Assembly: GCA_947504115.1 (NCBI GenBank)
Contig: CANNGH010000008.1
Coordinates: forward strand, 1 to 64,000
Direction: 5' to 3'
Length of the DNA: 64,000 nucleotides
From: an uncultured Sedimentitalea sp.
Lineage (GTDB): Bacteria > Pseudomonadota > Alphaproteobacteria > Rhodobacterales > Rhodobacteraceae
A program made the position numbers and the translations under genes. Shown piece by piece: positions 33,891 to 41,350 of the stretch. Below the pieces are notes generated by a model. It had not been told where the DNA came from, searched no databases, and saw nothing but the letters and a program-made list of their open reading frames with translations. The stretch's first letter is position 1. The number at the start of each line of letters is the position of its first letter.

Positions 33891-35246
33891 TCAGCTCCGG
33901 TCGCGGATGCTGTAATAGATCAGCGCCCCGATCGACCAGACCAGCAGCAGGAACAGACCGGCCAGACCGGCGATGACCCAGCGGCGGGGATATTGCGACG
34001 ATACCGACAGGGTCGGCTTGATATAGACCGCCAGATAGCGGCTGTTGCGCGCCGCCTCGTCGCGGGCCGCCTCCAGCGCCATCAGCGCCGCGCGATAGAT
34101 TTCCTCGGCGAATTCGCGGTTCACGTTCAGCGCCTCGTATTCGGCGATCAGGGTGGGATAATCCTCGCCCACGGCGCCGGTATCGGTGTTGTCCGAGGCG
34201 AATGTCTGGCGCTCGATGGCGATGCGGTCGCGGATCACGTCGATGCGCTGGCGGGCATTGATCAGGCGCGGATCGTTTTCGCGGGTGGTGCCGCTCAGCA
34301 TGTCATAGGCGATCAGCGCCTCGGCCAGTTGCTGCTGAAGGTTGTTCATCACCCCCATGCGGCCCTGGATGTCGGCCGCCGGATCGACGATCCGGGTGCG
34401 GGTGCGGAATTCGGTCAGCGCCTCGCGCGCGATCCTCAGCCGGTCCAGCGCGGCCTCGGCATCCGCGCGGGCATAGCTCATGGCATCCTCGCGCGCCTGT
34501 TCGCTCAGCGCGTTGATGCGCGCCTCGCTTTCGGCCACCACGGCGCGTCCGATGGCCTGCGCGGTTTGCGGGTCATAGGCCAGCACCTGCACCTCGGTCA
34601 GTCCGCTGGCGCTGTCATAGGCCACCCGCACGACCCGCCGCCAGTACCAGACCAGATCCTCCAGCGTCGCATCGGGCCAGAGCGCGAAGGCGAAATCGCG
34701 CGGCCAGTTCTGCGTGTAATGCGCGCGCAGGTCGATCTCGGCATCCACCGCCTCGACCATCTCCTGGCTCTGGATGAAGGCATAGAGGATATCGCCGTCG
34801 CTGGCGATGCCGCCGCCGGTGAACTGCGCCAGCCCGCCCAGGATGTCGGAACTGGAGGTGTTGTTTTCCTGGCGCACCGTGAACCCGGCGGTCGAGCCGT
34901 ACTGATTCACCGACAGGATCCCCAGATACAGGATCACCAGGAACAGCGGCGCCAGCACTAGGGCGGCGAAACTGATCGCCAGCCCCCAATGGCGCCGTTG
35001 CATCCGTGCGGCATGGGCCAGAGGGCGCACCAGCGCGGCGTGCTGTCCGGCCAGCCCGCGCCCGACGCCTTGCGCCCCGGCCATCAGGGCGCCGACGGTG
35101 CCGCCCGCGCCGCGTTTCGGCCCCGGCGCGCCCTTGGGCGGCCCGGCCCGCGCCGCCGGGGGGTGCGGCTTGCCCGCCTGGCCCCCGCCCGGTCCGGCCT
35201 TGCTGTCGGCGGGGCCGTCATCCGAGGCGTCGGTCTTGCTGTTCAT
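33891..35246 (-). CDS. kpsE: Capsule export inner-membrane adaptor, KpsE/CtrB-like (451 aa)
   Basis: Polysaccharide co-polymerase/adaptor protein. A Pro/Gly-rich cytoplasmic N-terminus of about 85 residues is unusual in length. Transmembrane helix 1 is at about 87-112, then a large periplasmic domain with coiled-coil helices (AREDAMSYARADAEAALDRL). A PRR motif precedes transmembrane helix 2 near 425-446. The long form of the reading frame begins 58 codons earlier, but the chosen MNSKTDAS start fits the GGGGACGCGC upstream. It connects KpsTM to the outer-membrane polysaccharide pore, which is not present in this window. It is divergent from kpsM. Confidence 0.88.
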   Translation of the reverse strand: MNSKTDASDDGPADSKAGPGGGQAGKPHPPAARAGPPKGAPGPKRGAGGTVGALMAGAQGVGRGLAGQHAALVRPLAHAARMQRRHWGLAISFAALVLAPLFLVILYLGILSVNQYGSTAGFTVRQENNTSSSDILGGLAQFTGGGIASDGDILYAFIQSQEMVEAVDAEIDLRAHYTQNWPRDFAFALWPDATLEDLVWYWRRVVRVAYDSASGLTEVQVLAYDPQTAQAIGRAVVAESEARINALSEQAREDAMSYARADAEAALDRLRIAREALTEFRTRTRIVDPAADIQGRMGVMNNLQQQLAEALIAYDMLSGTTRENDPRLINARQRIDVIRDRIAIERQTFASDNTDTGAVGEDYPTLIAEYEALNVNREFAEEIYRAALMALEAARDEAARNSRYLAVYIKPTLSVSSQYPRRWVIAGLAGLFLLLVWSIGALIYYSIRDRS

Positions 35247-35340
35247 GCGCGTCCCCGCCGGCGCGAAGCCGTTTGAAGTTCCCGCGCGCTTCTTACATAG
35301 TCGCGCCCACGAATACCAGCATCCGCAGACCGGTTCCGCC

Positions 35341-36171
35341 ATGTCCGTCCCGCCCGCAACCGCCCCCGATCCCGCGCCCGAATTGCGCCCCGTGCACCGT
35401 CCGGGGCGCCGGTTCGCCACGCTGCGCGTGGTGATGGCGCTGATCCTGCGCGAGATGTCGTCGCGCTACGGGCGCACGCCGGGGGGCTATGCCTGGGCCA
35501 TCCTTGAACCGCTGGCGGCGATCCTGGTGCTGAGCATCGGGTTTTCGCTGATCATGCAAGCGCCGCCGCTGGGCACCAGTTTCCTGCTGTTCTATGCCAC
35601 CGGCTACATGCCGTTCAACCTGTTCAACACCGTGTCCAACATGGTGGCGCGGTCGGTCATGTTCTCCCGGCCGCTGCTGCAATATCCCGCCGTCACCTGG
35701 GTCGATGCGGTGCTGGCGCGGTTCCTGCTCAACAGCCTGACTTCGGTGCTGGTGACGATCATCCTGCTGGCCGGGGTGCTGGTGCTGACCGATACGCGCG
35801 CGGTTCTGGACATGCCCCCGATCCTGCTGGCGATGGTGCTGATGATGGTTCTGGGCCTTGGGGTGGGGGTGCTGAACTGCGCGCTGATGGGGCTGTTCCC
35901 CCTGTGGGAGATGATCTGGTCGGTCATCACCCGTCCGCTGTTCATCGCCTCGGGCATCTTCTTCCTGTACGATGACATGCCGCAGGTGGCGCGCGACATC
36001 CTGTGGTACAACCCGCTGATCCACGTGGTCGGCGAGATGCGCACCGGGTTCTACCCGATGTACATGGCCGCCTATGTCAGCAACCTCTATGTGCTGGCGG
36101 TTTCCTGCGTGACGCTGGCGATGGGGCTGATCCTGATGGGGCGCTATCACCGCGAGATCCTGAACCGATAG
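35341..36171 (+). CDS. kpsM: Capsular polysaccharide ABC exporter permease, KpsM-like (276 aa)
   Basis: ABC-2 type permease with about six transmembrane segments. The cytoplasmic N-terminus with ALILREMSSRYGRTPGGYAW is the standard amphipathic entry of KpsM/BexB. Later FPLWEMIWSVITRPLFIASG and YNPLIHVVGEMRTGFYP are typical. The ribosome binding site is weak. It is transcribed away from kpsE; the 94-base gap between them must hold both promoters. With kpsT and kpsE it exports a group 2-like capsule. Confidence 0.93.
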   Translation: MSVPPATAPDPAPELRPVHRPGRRFATLRVVMALILREMSSRYGRTPGGYAWAILEPLAAILVLSIGFSLIMQAPPLGTSFLLFYATGYMPFNLFNTVSNMVARSVMFSRPLLQYPAVTWVDAVLARFLLNSLTSVLVTIILLAGVLVLTDTRAVLDMPPILLAMVLMMVLGLGVGVLNCALMGLFPLWEMIWSVITRPLFIASGIFFLYDDMPQVARDILWYNPLIHVVGEMRTGFYPMYMAAYVSNLYVLAVSCVTLAMGLILMGRYHREILNR

Positions 36172-36179
36172 GGTCTGTA

Positions 36180-37181
36180 TCAGGCTCTGTCAGGCGGTTC
36201 AGAGCCTGTTTTTCCCGCCGCCAGCGCCAGGATTTCCGCGTGGTCCACATCGACGCGCCGCGCCAGCCCGTCGCGCACCGCACGGCGCAACAGGCGCAGG
36301 AACGCGCCGCGTTCGCCGCCGTGGTTGCGGGTCTTGAGCAGCCATTTCGGCAGCACCGCCACAAGCGCGGGAAAGAACAGCCAGCCCGCCGCCTTGCGAT
36401 AGACGATCAGCAGGTTGCGGTAATGGTAATAGCTTTTCCAGAGGGGCCGGAACCGCCGGTCCTCGGCATTCATCGTCGAGAAATCATGCTCGAACCGCAA
36501 GCCGGGATCGAAGGCGATCCGCCCGCCGAGGCTGCGCAGGTGCAGCGTGTAAAGCACATCGTCGCCATAGACGAACAACCGCCCGTCGGGATAGCCCGCC
36601 CGCCGCACCGCGCCGCGCGACAGGAACAGCCCCACGAACGAGGCCCCGTCGATCGGGCGCACCGTTTCGCCCGCGTAATCCGGCGCCGTCAGGTGAAAGC
36701 CCTCGCGCCCCTGCCCCATGGCGGTGCGCCAGAAGACGTCCCGGTTGCGGAACGGGTTCAGCCAGGGACGGTTGATGTCGCAGATCCGCCCGTCGGGATG
36801 GCGCACCGCCGCCGCCCAGGCGTCGTTTTCCGACCGATCCCGCGCATGGAACGCCGCCAGCGCGCCGGGATCGGGGCGCGCATCGTCGTCCATCACCACG
36901 ATCCAGTCGGGATCGAACCGCGCCACCGCGCGGCGCATCCCCCATTCGAACCCCCCTGCCCCGCCGAGATTGCGCCGGCTCGTCAGCACCGCCAGCCGCG
37001 GATCCGGTTGCGCCGCCAGCCAGTCGCCGGTGCCGTCGCTGCTGGCATTGTCCACCACCAGCACCGCCGCCAGATCGCGCGGCGGCGAGGCCAGCAGCCG
37101 CCCCAGCGTCACGCGCAGCTTGTCCAGCCGGTCATGGGTCACCACCACGGCGACGAGGCGCTGGGGATCGGGTCGGGTCAC
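36180..37181 (-). CDS. GT-A glycosyltransferase, GT2 family (333 aa)
   Basis: VAVVVTHDRLDKLRVTLGRL opens the GT-A fold. VVDNASSDGTGDWL, NLGGAGGFEWG and the VMDDDARPDPG metal site follow, and later YGDDVLYTLHLRSLG. This is close to rhamnosyl/galactofuranosyl GlfT1-type transferases. The GTG at 37181 has CAGGAG upstream and is preferred over a GTG 12 codons earlier. It converges with kpsM and is divergent from the UDP-glucuronate epimerase gene. Acceptor unknown. Confidence 0.83.
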   Translation of the reverse strand: MTRPDPQRLVAVVVTHDRLDKLRVTLGRLLASPPRDLAAVLVVDNASSDGTGDWLAAQPDPRLAVLTSRRNLGGAGGFEWGMRRAVARFDPDWIVVMDDDARPDPGALAAFHARDRSENDAWAAAVRHPDGRICDINRPWLNPFRNRDVFWRTAMGQGREGFHLTAPDYAGETVRPIDGASFVGLFLSRGAVRRAGYPDGRLFVYGDDVLYTLHLRSLGGRIAFDPGLRFEHDFSTMNAEDRRFRPLWKSYYHYRNLLIVYRKAAGWLFFPALVAVLPKWLLKTRNHGGERGAFLRLLRRAVRDGLARRVDVDHAEILALAAGKTGSEPPDRA

Positions 37182-37291
37182 ATCGGGCTCCTGCCTGTTG
37201 CCCCCGGCTAAGTCCACAAAAACCGCGGCAAGTCAAACCATGCGCATCTGGGGGTTTGACAGACGTGGGCGGTTTCGCCACCAGTCGGGAT

Positions 37292-38293
37292 ATGAAAACC
37301 GCTCTCGTCACCGGCTCGGCCGGGTTCATCGGATATCACGTAGCCGCCCGGCTGTTGGGCGCGGGCTGGCGCGTGGTGGGTCTGGATTGCCTGAACGCCT
37401 ATTACGACGTCGCGCTGAAACAGGCCCGGCACGACAGGCTGGCGCGTTTCCCCGAGTTCGCTCCGGTGATCGCGCGACTGGAGGAGCCGGGCCGGCTCAA
37501 GACCCTGTTTGCCCGATACAGGCCCGAAATCGTGGTGCATCTGGCGGCACAGGCCGGGGTGCGCCATTCGATCGAGGCGCCGCGCGCCTACGTCGAAAGC
37601 AACCTTGTCGGGCAGTTCGAACTGCTGGAAGCGGCGCGCGCGCATCCGCCGGCGCATCTGCTCGCGGCATCGACCTCGTCGGTTTACGGCGCCAATACCG
37701 ACATGCCCTACGGCGAGCGCGACAAGGCCGACACGCAGATGTCGTTCTATGCCGCCACCAAGAAGGCGGGCGAGGCGATGGCGCATTCCTATGCCCATCT
37801 CTACGGCATCCCCACCACCATGTTCCGCTTCTTCACGGTCTATGGTCCCTGGGGGCGGCCCGACATGGCGCTGTTCAAGTTCACCCGCGCGATCCTGCAG
37901 GGCGAGGCGATCGACGTTTACAATCACGGCGACATGAAGCGCGACTTTACCTATATCGACGATCTGATCGACGGGATTGCCGGGCTGATCGAGGCCGTGC
38001 CGGGGACCGCGCCGGTCTCGGCGCGCGACAGCCTCAGCCCGGTCGCGCCGTTCCGGGTGGTCAATATCGGGGCCAGCGCGCCGGTGAAGCTGCCCGAATT
38101 CATCGCCGCGATCGAAGACGCGACAGGGCTGCAGGCACAAAAGCGGATGCTGGACATGCAGCCGGGCGACGTGCCCGCGACCTGGGCCGAAACCGGGCTG
38201 ATCCGGGACCTGACCGGCTATACCCCCAAGGTGAGCGTGGAGGAGGGCGTGGGTCGGTTCGTCGAGTGGTATCGAACCTATTATGGTCTGTGA
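37292..38293 (+). CDS. UDP-glucuronate 4-epimerase-like NAD-dependent epimerase (333 aa)
   Basis: Extended short-chain dehydrogenase. The NAD loop GSAGFIGYHVAARLL is at the N-terminus, STSSVYGANTDMPY carries the catalytic serine, and the YxxxK pair is in FYAATKKAGEAMAHSY. GLDCLNAYYDVALKQAR and TVYGPWGRPDMALF are hallmarks of CapI/LpsL UDP-glucuronate epimerases, giving UDP-galacturonate. The ATG at 37292 is chosen for its position before the Rossmann strand. The stop codon overlaps the first base of the left candidate parS element. Confidence 0.88.
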   Translation: MKTALVTGSAGFIGYHVAARLLGAGWRVVGLDCLNAYYDVALKQARHDRLARFPEFAPVIARLEEPGRLKTLFARYRPEIVVHLAAQAGVRHSIEAPRAYVESNLVGQFELLEAARAHPPAHLLAASTSSVYGANTDMPYGERDKADTQMSFYAATKKAGEAMAHSYAHLYGIPTTMFRFFTVYGPWGRPDMALFKFTRAILQGEAIDVYNHGDMKRDFTYIDDLIDGIAGLIEAVPGTAPVSARDSLSPVAPFRVVNIGASAPVKLPEFIAAIEDATGLQAQKRMLDMQPGDVPATWAETGLIRDLTGYTPKVSVEEGVGRFVEWYRTYYGL

Positions 38294-38319
38294 AAATGTT
38301 TCGCATGCGAAACAATAGG
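38293..38319 (+). repeat. parS: Candidate partition site, left copy (inverted)
   Basis: 27-bp element containing the 16-bp perfect palindrome GTTTCGCATGCGAAAC at 38298-38313. The palindrome resembles the chromosomal parS consensus in its GTTTC...GAAAC ends. It overlaps the final base of the epimerase stop codon. An identical element in the opposite orientation lies 104 bases downstream. Confidence 0.7.
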
Positions 38320-38365
38320 ACAGCGTGTGTGACCATTTTGGAGGGCACGCCAAAAGAATCTTCAT

Positions 38366-38399
38366 GCCTCCGGCAGGGATATTTCCAGCCAGAAGAAGC
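38366..38399 (+). repeat. Copy of a recurring intergenic motif
   Basis: The stretch starts GCCTCCGGCAGGGATATTT and ends CCAGAAGAAGC. Related sequences occur at 43975-44007 (minus orientation) and, more loosely, 44037-44071. It lies between the two candidate parS elements. Confidence 0.5.
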
Positions 38400-38423
38400 G
38401 ATGAAGTGGGTCAGCTTGCCTGC

Positions 38424-38450
38424 CCTATTGTTTCGCATGCGAAACATTTT
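38424..38450 (-). repeat. parS: Candidate partition site, right copy (inverted)
   Basis: Perfect 27-bp inverted copy of the element at 38293-38319, with the palindrome GTTTCGCATGCGAAAC at 38430-38445. Its last base directly abuts the stop codon of parB (38451-38453). A site just past parB is the arrangement known from P1-type partition cassettes. Confidence 0.7.
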
Positions 38451-39548
38451 TCAGGATCGGGTGCCGGCCTTCTGCGCCTTGAGAAAGTCCTGCAACGCCT
38501 CGTAGAGCTCCTGGGTCACCCCGTCTCCGGTCAGTTCGATCCGGTTCTGGGCATGGGTAAAACGCAAGGTCAGACCCGGTGCCGGATGCGCCGTGACCCG
38601 TTCGGCCAGCGCGGGGGCATCGGTCGAGCGCATGCGCGGGCGGGGCGGGGCGGGGGTATCCGGCTCTGATACCGGGGGTTCAGGGGGTTTCGCGCGGCCC
38701 GTCTCGCCCACGGCGTCGTTCAGCAAACGCAACTCGTCCTCAGCCGTTTGCGGCTGGACCTCAAGCAACCGGGCGCGCAGGCGGGCGCGGAAATCGGGAT
38801 CGCGTTCCAGGGCCTGGCTCAGCGCAAGGCCCAGTCGCTCGCTGATCGCGGTGGGATGGCGCAGCAGGGAATCGAACGCCTCGACCACCGGGATGAAACT
38901 GCCGATCTTGGACCGCTTCGACCGCGTGGTCGAGGCAAACAGACCCTGAAGCGCGGCGCGCTGGGTGTCGTAGATTTCCTGGTGCATGGCGCGGATGGCG
39001 ATGCGGGCGCGCTCGTAAAGGCTGAGATTGACGCGGATCTCGTTCTCTTCGACCATCGCGACATAGGCGGCGCGCGCATTGTCGGGGGCGATGGTGACGG
39101 CGCGCACGGTGGCAAAGCGCGGATCGCCGGTTTCACGATAAAGCCGATCCAGCGCGGTCAGGCGCCGCCAGCCGGAAATCAGCCCGAAGGTCTTGCCGTC
39201 CTTCGGCGTCTCGAACGCGATGATCTCGATCGCCGTCTGCTGGCCGCGGGCGCGGATCGAACTCATCAGCGCGCGCAACTCGTCCTCGTCCTGCTCCAGC
39301 CGGTCGCGCATCAGGTAATGCGGGTCGATGGCGGCAAGCGGGATCTCGTCGATCAGCCGACCGTCGCTGCGCGCATCCTCCATCGCCTGCGCCAGGTCGG
39401 CCAATGCGGCGCTGGCCGACGCCTCGCCCGCGACCTGCGCGATCGGGGCGGGGCCAAGCGCGCCACGCGCCGAAAGGGCCGGACCGGTTTCCGGGGTCGG
39501 GGCAAAGCCGCCGGGTCGGGCGGGGGTCAGTCTTTTGCGTTTGGCCAT
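38451..39548 (-). CDS. parB: Plasmid partition protein ParB/RepB family (365 aa)
   Basis: Centromere-binding partition protein. A ParB N-terminal nuclease-like domain lies around residues 65-175 (PHYLMRDRLEQDEDEL, RALMSSIRARGQQTAIEI, SGWRRLTALDRLY). A helix-turn-helix region follows (SLYERARIAIRAM to SKRSKIGSFIPVVEAF), then a Pro-rich linker and C-terminal dimerisation part. The ATG (MAKRKRLTP) follows GGGAGACGATC; a longer frame overlaps parA and is rejected. It lies 46 bases after parA. Candidate parS elements adjoin its 3' end. Confidence 0.9.
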   Translation of the reverse strand: MAKRKRLTPARPGGFAPTPETGPALSARGALGPAPIAQVAGEASASAALADLAQAMEDARSDGRLIDEIPLAAIDPHYLMRDRLEQDEDELRALMSSIRARGQQTAIEIIAFETPKDGKTFGLISGWRRLTALDRLYRETGDPRFATVRAVTIAPDNARAAYVAMVEENEIRVNLSLYERARIAIRAMHQEIYDTQRAALQGLFASTTRSKRSKIGSFIPVVEAFDSLLRHPTAISERLGLALSQALERDPDFRARLRARLLEVQPQTAEDELRLLNDAVGETGRAKPPEPPVSEPDTPAPPRPRMRSTDAPALAERVTAHPAPGLTLRFTHAQNRIELTGDGVTQELYEALQDFLKAQKAGTRS

Positions 39549-39594
39549 GATCGTCTCCCTTGTCGGGGCTATATGCAGGGTCTGTAAACAGTCT

Positions 39595-40977
39595 CTAAAC
39601 CTTGGGAGCGTTGCGCTGGTCGCGCCGCCAGATGCCCAGCAGCAACCGCTTGAACGCGGCATAGGTGGCATCGAACGTCTCGCGTCCGCGGGCATAGGTC
39701 TCGCGGTTGAAATCGCGGTAATCGGCCTCGTAGATGCCGCTGACCTGTTCGCCGGCCTGACCGATCAGCGCGGTGTAATCCTGCCGGTGCGGCGACAGGG
39801 TGGGGCCCAGATAGGACTGGATCAGCGCCGCCATCTCGCCCTGTTGCGCGCCGTCATAGCGGGTGATGACCGCGCGCACCGCATCCCATTCGAACGCGGT
39901 GCCGGGGCGGCCCAGGGCGCGGGCGGCGATGTTCTCGCCCTCCTCGATGCTGGCGAAGGTGGAATGCAGCATGTCGAAGAACCGCCCCGTGGAATCGAAT
40001 TCCAGGAACGACGCGCCAAGCGGCACCAGCAGGATGTCGGCCGCCGCCAGCCCGTTGATGGTGAGGTAACCGAGGGCAGGGGGGGTGTCGATGAACACCA
40101 GGTCGTAATTGTCCAGCACCCCGTCGGCCGCCAGCCGGTCCGACAGCGCATCCCACAGTTTCCAGCCGCGCGCGGCCATGCGCCAGACCGGGATCTGGAA
40201 TTCGGCCCAATAGAGGTTCAGCTGCGCCCCGATCAGGTCGATATTGGGCCAGTGGGTCTTCTGGATCACGTCGGCGGCGGTCATCTCCAGCGCGGCGCCC
40301 AATGCCTCGTCCAGGGGTTGCGGCGCGTCGCCCCGGTCCAGCCGGCGCTGGTTCTCGGCGCGCAGGTATTCGCCGTAATGGCGCGCCAGCAGCGGAAAGG
40401 CGGTCTGCCATTCATCGGCTACCTGGCCGCCGAAGATCGAGGTCATGGACCCTTGCGAATCCAGATCGATCACCAGCACGCGGTAGCCATCGAGTGCCGC
40501 GGACATCGCCAGATGCGCCGCCGTGCTGGTCTTGCCGACACCGCCCTTGAAATTGGCCACAGCGACCATTTTCGCGGGCAGCCCCTCGGGGCGCCAGGGC
40601 AGGTAATCCTTGGCCTTGGAGCCCTGGGCCGCGAAATGCGCGCGCAGGCGCAGCACCTCGTCCAGCGTGAACCACTTGGCCCCGCCCGCCGTCTCGCTCT
40701 GCCCTTGCGGCAGGTCCGGATTGGCCCGCAGCACGCGGCGGAAATGCGCCTGCGCGACCGGGATCAGATAGCGGGTGATCTCCCACGTGGAGAACAGGCG
40801 CAGATCCTTGCGCCCCGCCTCGTTCAGACCGCGACCGGCCAGATCCGAGCGCCCCTGCGCGCAGGCGGCGGCGATGCGGGCAAAGCCCTCGGTATCGGTG
40901 GCGGCATCCAGATCGGCCAGCGCCGTGTCGGGATCGATGTTGAAATAGGGCGGAAGCCCGGTGCCGTCTTTTGCCAT
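39595..40977 (-). CDS. parA: Plasmid partition ATPase ParA, type Ia (460 aa)
   Basis: Deviant Walker ATPase that drives plasmid segregation. The KGGVGKT motif is at residues 144-150, LVIDLDSQGSMT follows, and VFIDTPPALGYLTING is present later. The N-terminal 130 residues contain a MerR-like DNA-binding segment (KWFTLDEVLRLRAHF), typical of type Ia ParA proteins that repress their own promoter. An inverted repeat 15-50 bases upstream of the start is a candidate operator. Divergent from repA. Confidence 0.93.
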   Translation of the reverse strand: MAKDGTGLPPYFNIDPDTALADLDAATDTEGFARIAAACAQGRSDLAGRGLNEAGRKDLRLFSTWEITRYLIPVAQAHFRRVLRANPDLPQGQSETAGGAKWFTLDEVLRLRAHFAAQGSKAKDYLPWRPEGLPAKMVAVANFKGGVGKTSTAAHLAMSAALDGYRVLVIDLDSQGSMTSIFGGQVADEWQTAFPLLARHYGEYLRAENQRRLDRGDAPQPLDEALGAALEMTAADVIQKTHWPNIDLIGAQLNLYWAEFQIPVWRMAARGWKLWDALSDRLAADGVLDNYDLVFIDTPPALGYLTINGLAAADILLVPLGASFLEFDSTGRFFDMLHSTFASIEEGENIAARALGRPGTAFEWDAVRAVITRYDGAQQGEMAALIQSYLGPTLSPHRQDYTALIGQAGEQVSGIYEADYRDFNRETYARGRETFDATYAAFKRLLLGIWRRDQRNAPKV

Positions 40978-40991
40978 GATATTGCTCGATA

Positions 40992-41027
40992 TGCCGCGTT
41001 TTCGTCAGGATAACACAAAACACGGCA
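40992..41027 (-). promoter_or_regulatory. Candidate operator upstream of parA
   Basis: TGCCGCGTTTT and AAAACACGGCA form an imperfect inverted repeat (10 of 11 positions match) separated by 14 bases, 15 bases upstream of the parA start. Type Ia ParA proteins repress their promoters by binding such sites. The assignment is positional. Confidence 0.45.
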
Positions 41028-41222
41028 CATGGAAGAAAAAGCGGCAGGTCACAGCGATTTTCTCAGCAAATCCGCCGGTTTCAGCCCCTTGGTACCGTCA
41101 AAACGGGGCGCTGGCGAATTATTTTCCCTGTTAGATTCGTGTTATTAGAGTGTTACGGGCTTTCCGGATTTCCGCAGGGCTTTGGAAAATCAGGGAATTC
41201 GGGCATTTTTTCGGACCGGGGT

Positions 41223-41288
41223 GACTCTGAACCCCCGAAAGACCGACTCCGAACCCACGATCATCCGATTCCGAACCCCCGTTGTGAG
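41223..41288 (+). repeat. Three 22-bp iterons
   Basis: Direct repeats with the 16-base core GAYTCYGAACCCMCGW begin at 41223, 41245 and 41267, so the period is exactly 22 bases (two helical turns). The remaining six bases of each unit are variable. They should be RepA binding sites. Confidence 0.85.
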
Positions 41289-41292
41289 GGGC

Positions 41293-41301
41293 TGTGGATA
41301 A
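41293..41301 (-). promoter_or_regulatory. DnaA box
   Basis: TTATCCACA on the minus strand, a perfect match to the consensus DnaA-binding nonamer, five bases after the third iteron unit. Confidence 0.75.
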
Positions 41302-41336
41302 TTCTAGGCTGGGTGTCATCGAAACCACGAAAACGA

Positions 41337-41349
41337 GTCGGATACCGAC
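41337..41349 (+). promoter_or_regulatory. Inverted repeat at the repA start (candidate RepA operator)
   Basis: GTCGG-ATA-CCGAC lies one base before the chosen repA ATG, where a ribosome binding site would be. GATACCGACC resembles the iteron core GATTCCGAACC, so it may be a half-iteron used for autorepression, or a hairpin restricting translation. Confidence 0.4.
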
Positions 41350-41350
41350 C

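Larger units (their letters stand above)
41028..41301 (+). other. oriV: Putative replication origin region (oriV)
   Basis: The 270 bases between parA and repA contain an AT-rich stretch at about 41112-41155 that could act as an unwinding element. Three iterons follow at 41223-41288, and a perfect DnaA box TGTGGATAA (reverse TTATCCACA) at 41293-41301. This combination beside an initiator gene is the classical layout of an iteron plasmid origin. Confidence 0.75.

Noticed and set aside
41294-41350. GTG at 41294 as the repA start
   Set aside because: It lies inside the perfect DnaA box and would add 19 residues unlike the initiator family; ATG 41351 is preferred though lacking a clear ribosome binding site.
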